DNA of 32,862 nt from Acidobacteriota bacterium (GTDB lineage: Bacteria > Acidobacteriota > UBA890), in contig PCAP01000052.1 of the NCBI GenBank assembly GCA_002731215.1, positions 1 to 32,862 of the forward strand, in the 5' to 3' direction. Both the position numbers and the translations under genes were made by a program. A model generated the notes under the pieces. That model had not been told where the DNA came from and did not search any database. It saw nothing but the letters and a program-made list of their open reading frames with translations. Positions 28,295 through 32,862 of the stretch are shown here, piece by piece; the first letter of the stretch is position 1, and every line of letters begins with the position of its first letter.

Positions 28295-31200
28295 CAAACC
28301 GGTTACCCCTTTCGAGTTGCGCCTGACTTCGGCAAATGTCGCGCCCAGGGAAATAGGGGGGCCATCCGCCTGCGTTTGCGGCGAGGCTAGCCTCAAACAG
28401 CCCCGACCGAACACGTTCCGGTACCGAAAAAGCAATTAACAACGCCTCCTCGAATTGATCGCTGCCTGCGCGGATCTCCGCGCCATTCTGTGGCTTGCCT
28501 GGGCTTCCGATGCTCCGGTAGCGGCATTTGTCAACGGCTAGACCCAATTCCTCAAGCACACGCAGGTAGAGGGGGCCCTGGAGAACCGAGCCGTCCGTAT
28601 ATCCGGACTTCCTAGGTATGCGCCCTAGCTTGTAATCCAGCACGTGATGTCTAGCTTGGCCACCATCGCTATAACTGTCCACGCGGTCGATACGTCCACA
28701 GATGCGCAGATCTACCAGGGTGCCCTTTATGCTTCTTCCTCGGATAATGACTGGGTCGCGGAAACCGAATGCATGCTCTATCAACTGAGGCGTCTCGGCT
28801 TTTCTGTCAAGGTATTCCAGCTCCCAGGCGATATAGGCCCGCACACCCTCGCATACAGAACGGCGAGCCATCGGCCATAGAGACGGCAGCCCTAGCCACT
28901 CGCCGCTTGTCTCGCGTTCCGCCAATAAATCCTCTGCAATTCGGTCGAAAATCTGGAGCGTTTCGCCCGAAAGGAAATTGGGAAGGGTTTCCTTAGTCTC
29001 TCGATAGAATTGTTCAAGCAGATCGTGCGCGATGCTCCCCCGTACCGTACCCGACAGTTGCTCCTCCGCTTCTGCTCTTCCCTCAAGACGTAACACGCGT
29101 TTGACGAAAAATGCGAAGGGGCACGTTGAATAGAGCTCCAGTTGACCTGCGGACCATAGATAATTGTCTCCAAACATTGTCGCAAGTCGCTCTAGCACGA
29201 CCGCGTCTCTCACAGCACCGTTCCACGGACTTGGTCTAATCGCCGAATGCTTGCTGCTGGTTACTTCCATACCTATGCCACGATGTCGCTCGGCGACCGC
29301 GGCCACAATAGCCTGATCCAAAAGTGGGGGGTCAGCTGATGTCACTTTCGGTAACTTGTCTAAGGCTTTCCCCTGGATCGTCCCGGCGAATTCCAGCGCT
29401 GCTAACTCATTGGCCTGCGCGCTATTTAGTGGAATTGGGTAATTGCCATTTTGATCCTTGGAAAACTTGTTTCGGGACATCTGTTCTTTAAGATCGTGGA
29501 AGGGAACCATTAATGATGGCAATAGAGGCTTGCCTTCAGCATCAGTCGTTCGATAAGAGACACGGGTTTCACTTCCAAGTGCCACCGACCGCCAGAGTGA
29601 TCGTTCGCGACGAAGCTGTTCCTCTCGATGAGAAAAAGGGAGTCCGAGTTTTCGAAGGGCCCTTCTTTCTTCGTCCAGGAAGATACCGTCAGCCCCCCGG
29701 TGTCGCGGAAATTCACCATCGTTTGCATGAATGATGAACGTATAGCGAAATGGTACGAGCGCAGCATCTTTCGCGCTTTGCACCTGGACCCCTTTTTGGC
29801 TTGGAGTTGAGAGTTCGACCTCCTCAGGCTCAAGAACCTTTTGCAACCGCGCATGCCAGGCCGAGACATTGATACGTTGGTCGGAATGGTGGAGGCCTGC
29901 CCACTCTTTCAAGAGAATCTCGAGTTGCATAACCCCTTGCTGATCTAGACGAACAATGTCCCATCGGCTGTCTACTGGCGTTAGTATCCGTTGCCAGAAA
30001 TCAAATGTCCCAGCTTCCATAAGTCTCAGTGTTATTTTTGTCCATTCAGCCTCTGTATGGGATGTCTCTAGGTCCTCGATGTTGGTGCGAAACTTGCTTA
30101 ACTCCCCACGACACTCAGCGACAGCAGCGGTAGAGAGTCCCAAGAATTCATGTTCTCTCGGAGCTTCCCGGATCCGGACGGCCAGTGTATTCAATCCCTC
30201 TTCCCATTTGTCTAATCCCTTTACCCGCCCAGCACTGGCCACGTGGTCAATACATTTCAAATCGAGGGGAATGTTCAAATACGGATGATCGAGCACGTTG
30301 CGAAACGGGGCGTAACTCCAGTCAGAAGACGCGGCTTGCAGAATTGATAGCAAAGCCTTGATTGCAGGAATTTCGGCTAGCGGTGTTTGAATACGGGCCG
30401 AACAGTGGACACCGGCGTCCGACAGTAAACGATATGCCTGTCGCGTGTCATCATGGCCACTGCGTGCCACGACGGCAATCTCATGGGCGTCGGCTTTGCC
30501 TTCCGCAAGAATTTCCTTGACCTTACGGGCAACCCAAGTAAGTTCTTGGACAGCACTCGGAGCGGGTTCGACAAGCGGACTCTCAGCTATAACTGCACCG
30601 TTAGTAACAAGCTCAACATCGTTACTTAACTCCGCAAGTTCACTCTCTTCCGGTTCCTTTGCCACATAAGCAACAACGTCGATATCTTGTTGAGCCTGGA
30701 GCGCTCGAAACATTCGTTCTCGCGTCCCCAGGGTATAGATTCCATAGATGTGGAGCCGCGCTGCACCGTTGAGCGCACTCCGGAGATGACCTTCCTCGAT
30801 TCTCTCGGCGATGAGCGCATGACGTGAGCGCACGTCATGCATTCCGAGTTCTTCAAGTTTGTCTAAGTAACCCGCATATACCTGAACGATCCACTCGTTT
30901 CGCTGGCGAGCAAACCTGTCAGCGGCGAAAGTGGCCAGTAAGCTTTGCAGCCGTTCTGGACGAACCCCTTCAGGGAGGAGGTCGTTGAATAGGCCATCGA
31001 GCATGTGCCCACTAACCATGTCGGCGGCCTTCCCAGGATCTCGATCGAAAATCCTTCGCCCATGCTCGACGGCAAGTTGACGGATCAGGGCTCGTCTTCT
31101 GATGGGGCCGATCGGCTTAAGGCGAACATCGAAAAGTTCCAGCAAGCCCGAAAAAAAAGTTACTGGTTGACCGAGCCATCCAGGTAGACCTCGGTCGAAT

Positions 31201-31361
31201 GCCCGCTCAAACAGTAGATCGCGCAGGTTCCGATGGGTGATCCATAGATATGAGTCGAAACCTTCTGGACCGATGTTGTCACCAAGTTCGTCTAAGAATC
31301 GGGCGCTACAGGTATCCCATAAAGTTTGTACCGAGTCCGACTGGACGATCTGGAACGCCAT
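28287..31361 (-). CDS. addB-like: AddB-like / PD-(D/E)XK nuclease-domain protein
   Basis: STCPFAFFVKRVLRLE, GTVRGSIAHDLLEQFYRE, CGRIDRVDSYSDGGQARHHVLDYKLG nuclease motifs; adjacent to the AddA-like gene; start MAFQIVQ assumed. Confidence 0.87.
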   Translation of the reverse strand: MAFQIVQSDSVQTLWDTCSARFLDELGDNIGPEGFDSYLWITHRNLRDLLFERAFDRGLPGWLGQPVTFFSGLLELFDVRLKPIGPIRRRALIRQLAVEHGRRIFDRDPGKAADMVSGHMLDGLFNDLLPEGVRPERLQSLLATFAADRFARQRNEWIVQVYAGYLDKLEELGMHDVRSRHALIAERIEEGHLRSALNGAARLHIYGIYTLGTRERMFRALQAQQDIDVVAYVAKEPEESELAELSNDVELVTNGAVIAESPLVEPAPSAVQELTWVARKVKEILAEGKADAHEIAVVARSGHDDTRQAYRLLSDAGVHCSARIQTPLAEIPAIKALLSILQAASSDWSYAPFRNVLDHPYLNIPLDLKCIDHVASAGRVKGLDKWEEGLNTLAVRIREAPREHEFLGLSTAAVAECRGELSKFRTNIEDLETSHTEAEWTKITLRLMEAGTFDFWQRILTPVDSRWDIVRLDQQGVMQLEILLKEWAGLHHSDQRINVSAWHARLQKVLEPEEVELSTPSQKGVQVQSAKDAALVPFRYTFIIHANDGEFPRHRGADGIFLDEERRALRKLGLPFSHREEQLRRERSLWRSVALGSETRVSYRTTDAEGKPLLPSLMVPFHDLKEQMSRNKFSKDQNGNYPIPLNSAQANELAALEFAGTIQGKALDKLPKVTSADPPLLDQAIVAAVAERHRGIGMEVTSSKHSAIRPSPWNGAVRDAVVLERLATMFGDNYLWSAGQLELYSTCPFAFFVKRVLRLEGRAEAEEQLSGTVRGSIAHDLLEQFYRETKETLPNFLSGETLQIFDRIAEDLLAERETSGEWLGLPSLWPMARRSVCEGVRAYIAWELEYLDRKAETPQLIEHAFGFRDPVIIRGRSIKGTLVDLRICGRIDRVDSYSDGGQARHHVLDYKLGRIPRKSGYTDGSVLQGPLYLRVLEELGLAVDKCRYRSIGSPGKPQNGAEIRAGSDQFEEALLIAFSVPERVRSGLFEASLAANAGGWPPYFPGRDICRSQAQLERGNRFDV

Positions 31362-31471
31362 ATGCAATCCCTAAATGGAGAGCCGAGAAGCCCTAGTGTA
31401 CAGCGGCAGAAACGGCTCCTGAATTCAGGGCCGGGGTCCTATTGCCTGCCTCGCTATATGGTGGCCATCGG

Positions 31472-32533
31472 CTATCTTGAGCTTGGCAACCATGCCTTGA
31501 AACCCTCGGGCAGCACGCTCATCACCAATTGCTCTAGCTTCTCTTCGTTTTTCCGGTACAGAACAGCGGCGCCCATAATTGCGAGACCAACGAATGTAAG
31601 GGCAAATGGGAACATCAACACATCCTCAAAAGTCTCGAAGCCAAGGTGGCCAAGGTAGGCCATAATTCCGACCGCACCACCCACCATGAACACTTTACGT
31701 TGCAGCAAGATGCTCACGTCAAAAAGCAGAAGATTCACAAAGGCGAAAATGCCCCATGCAAGTTCTCCTGGCGCCCCAGGCGCGGAAAACAGCCAGCCAA
31801 TCATCCCGAACCAGAAGTGTGCCAACCCTAGCCCGTATAACCAAAAGGCGAAATCTTCCCTGGTACGCCGATCTACGACAAACCCGGCACTCATGACAAC
31901 GAATCCAGCCAACATGAGCTGGGGGCTCATCACCCGCTCCCCCGCGTCCCCACCGTTAAGTATTTCAACCACGAGCATCCAGCATGCCGTGAACCCGAGG
32001 ATCGGGGGAACCGCCATGAAGGCAAAAGGCCTGAGCTTGATGGCCCCAAGGCCTGCCAAGAGCGTCGCAGCCGCGATCCAGGCTTGCTGGGTCTGCAACT
32101 GACTCAAAAAGACTAGACGCTCGGCATCGTTTTCTATTTCGAAGGCATTACCAACAGGAAACCACCCCATGTAGTCCTGAAACCCGAGGACCCCAATCGG
32201 GACCATGCAAACCGCCAACGTGAACAAGAGCCCGCCTGGTATCCGCAGCCCACGTTGTTTCCACAGCCAGTCTCCACCAAGTACAAACAGGACCGCGTAG
32301 GACGATGCAAGAACCATGAGAGCGATACCGCCGTAGAGGTCGTACCAGGCAAATAGCAGCCAGGCGAAGGCCAACATGACGACAAGGGCGCCGAAGTAAT
32401 AGGCGGCATTTATGAAATCGAAACGCGGCCGGTCCGCGTACGCGGAGGCACCATATACCCGCATGTCATCTGCGGTCGCTTCGTCGACAATTCCTGCTTC
32501 AAGGAGCCCTTTGATATCGCTTTCTGTAATCAT
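31472..32533 (-). CDS. Multi-pass membrane protein, DUF2157-like
   Basis: N-terminal cytoplasmic segment followed by many TM helices; resembles DUF2157-type proteins. Confidence 0.6.
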   Translation of the reverse strand: MITESDIKGLLEAGIVDEATADDMRVYGASAYADRPRFDFINAAYYFGALVVMLAFAWLLFAWYDLYGGIALMVLASSYAVLFVLGGDWLWKQRGLRIPGGLLFTLAVCMVPIGVLGFQDYMGWFPVGNAFEIENDAERLVFLSQLQTQQAWIAAATLLAGLGAIKLRPFAFMAVPPILGFTACWMLVVEILNGGDAGERVMSPQLMLAGFVVMSAGFVVDRRTREDFAFWLYGLGLAHFWFGMIGWLFSAPGAPGELAWGIFAFVNLLLFDVSILLQRKVFMVGGAVGIMAYLGHLGFETFEDVLMFPFALTFVGLAIMGAAVLYRKNEEKLEQLVMSVLPEGFKAWLPSSR

Positions 32534-32691
32534 GCTCTCGAGCCCTTTCGATCAATCACTACCACGGTCTGTTCCACCCTAACTATGCACCGAGTCCCGA
32601 GCAACTGGATACAGTGTGCGGGTTTCAGTGTTCTTCGGATAATGGCACGGTTGTCTAAACCGGCCTACCGGAACCAGCAAGGAACCTCACA

Positions 32692-32862
32692 ATGAACAAA
32701 ATAGGCTTGATGGAATCAAGGTTGGGAAAATTAGAACGGGACAACCGAAGGTTGAAGATGGCGTTTGGTGTGATGTCCTTACTTTTTGCCACAGTGGTCT
32801 TTATTGGCATGGCGATGCCACAGCAGATACCCGATGTAATCTCGGCGCACGAATTTCACGTG
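32692..32862 (+). CDS. Hypothetical coiled-coil/single-TM protein (truncated by window edge)
   Basis: MNKIGLMESRLGKLERDNRRLKMAFGVMSLLFATVVFIGMAMPQQIPDVISAHEFHV..., open to the right edge, SD AAGGA upstream. Confidence 0.6.
   Translation, partial: MNKIGLMESRLGKLERDNRRLKMAFGVMSLLFATVVFIGMAMPQQIPDVISAHEFHV

Noticed and set aside
25220-31361. AddAB-like pair and nearby dgt considered as a phage-defence island
   Set aside because: Both are common housekeeping functions (recombinational repair, dNTP hydrolysis), not adjacent to each other, and no defence-specific partner genes are present.

Overview
The window reads as a bacterial chromosomal segment with dense coding on both strands. I found no CRISPR array, rRNA, tRNA, transposase or phage module. 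The left edge cuts a glutamine synthetase gene and the right edge cuts a small coiled-coil/TM protein gene. The most distinctive region is a same-strand block at 13006->3806 (minus): enoyl-CoA hydratase, aldehyde dehydrogenase, thiolase, a second crotonase-fold protein, an IclR regulator, then a three-subunit molybdenum hydroxylase. The FAD subunit of that hydroxylase carries the four-cysteine loop typical of 4-hydroxybenzoyl-CoA reductase (HCR), with Cys at 122/138/146/155. Its molybdopterin subunit has Gln where the family normally has the catalytic Glu (KEVGQG instead of KEVGEG). A perfect 18-bp palindrome overlaps a plausible -10 box just upstream of the IclR gene. Other noteworthy points: a ~200-nt run of predicted hairpins upstream of an aminotransferase-trpS pair; an AMP-ligase/ACP/PlsC fusion; an AddB-like nuclease lacking two of the four Fe-S cysteines and a Walker A motif; and an SDR lacking the catalytic Tyr/Lys. 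The remaining genes look like ordinary housekeeping or metabolic genes (dgt, YjbQ, trpS, proline dehydrogenase, isoaspartyl peptidase, patatin, AddA). All functional calls come from motif recognition by eye; no searches were run.
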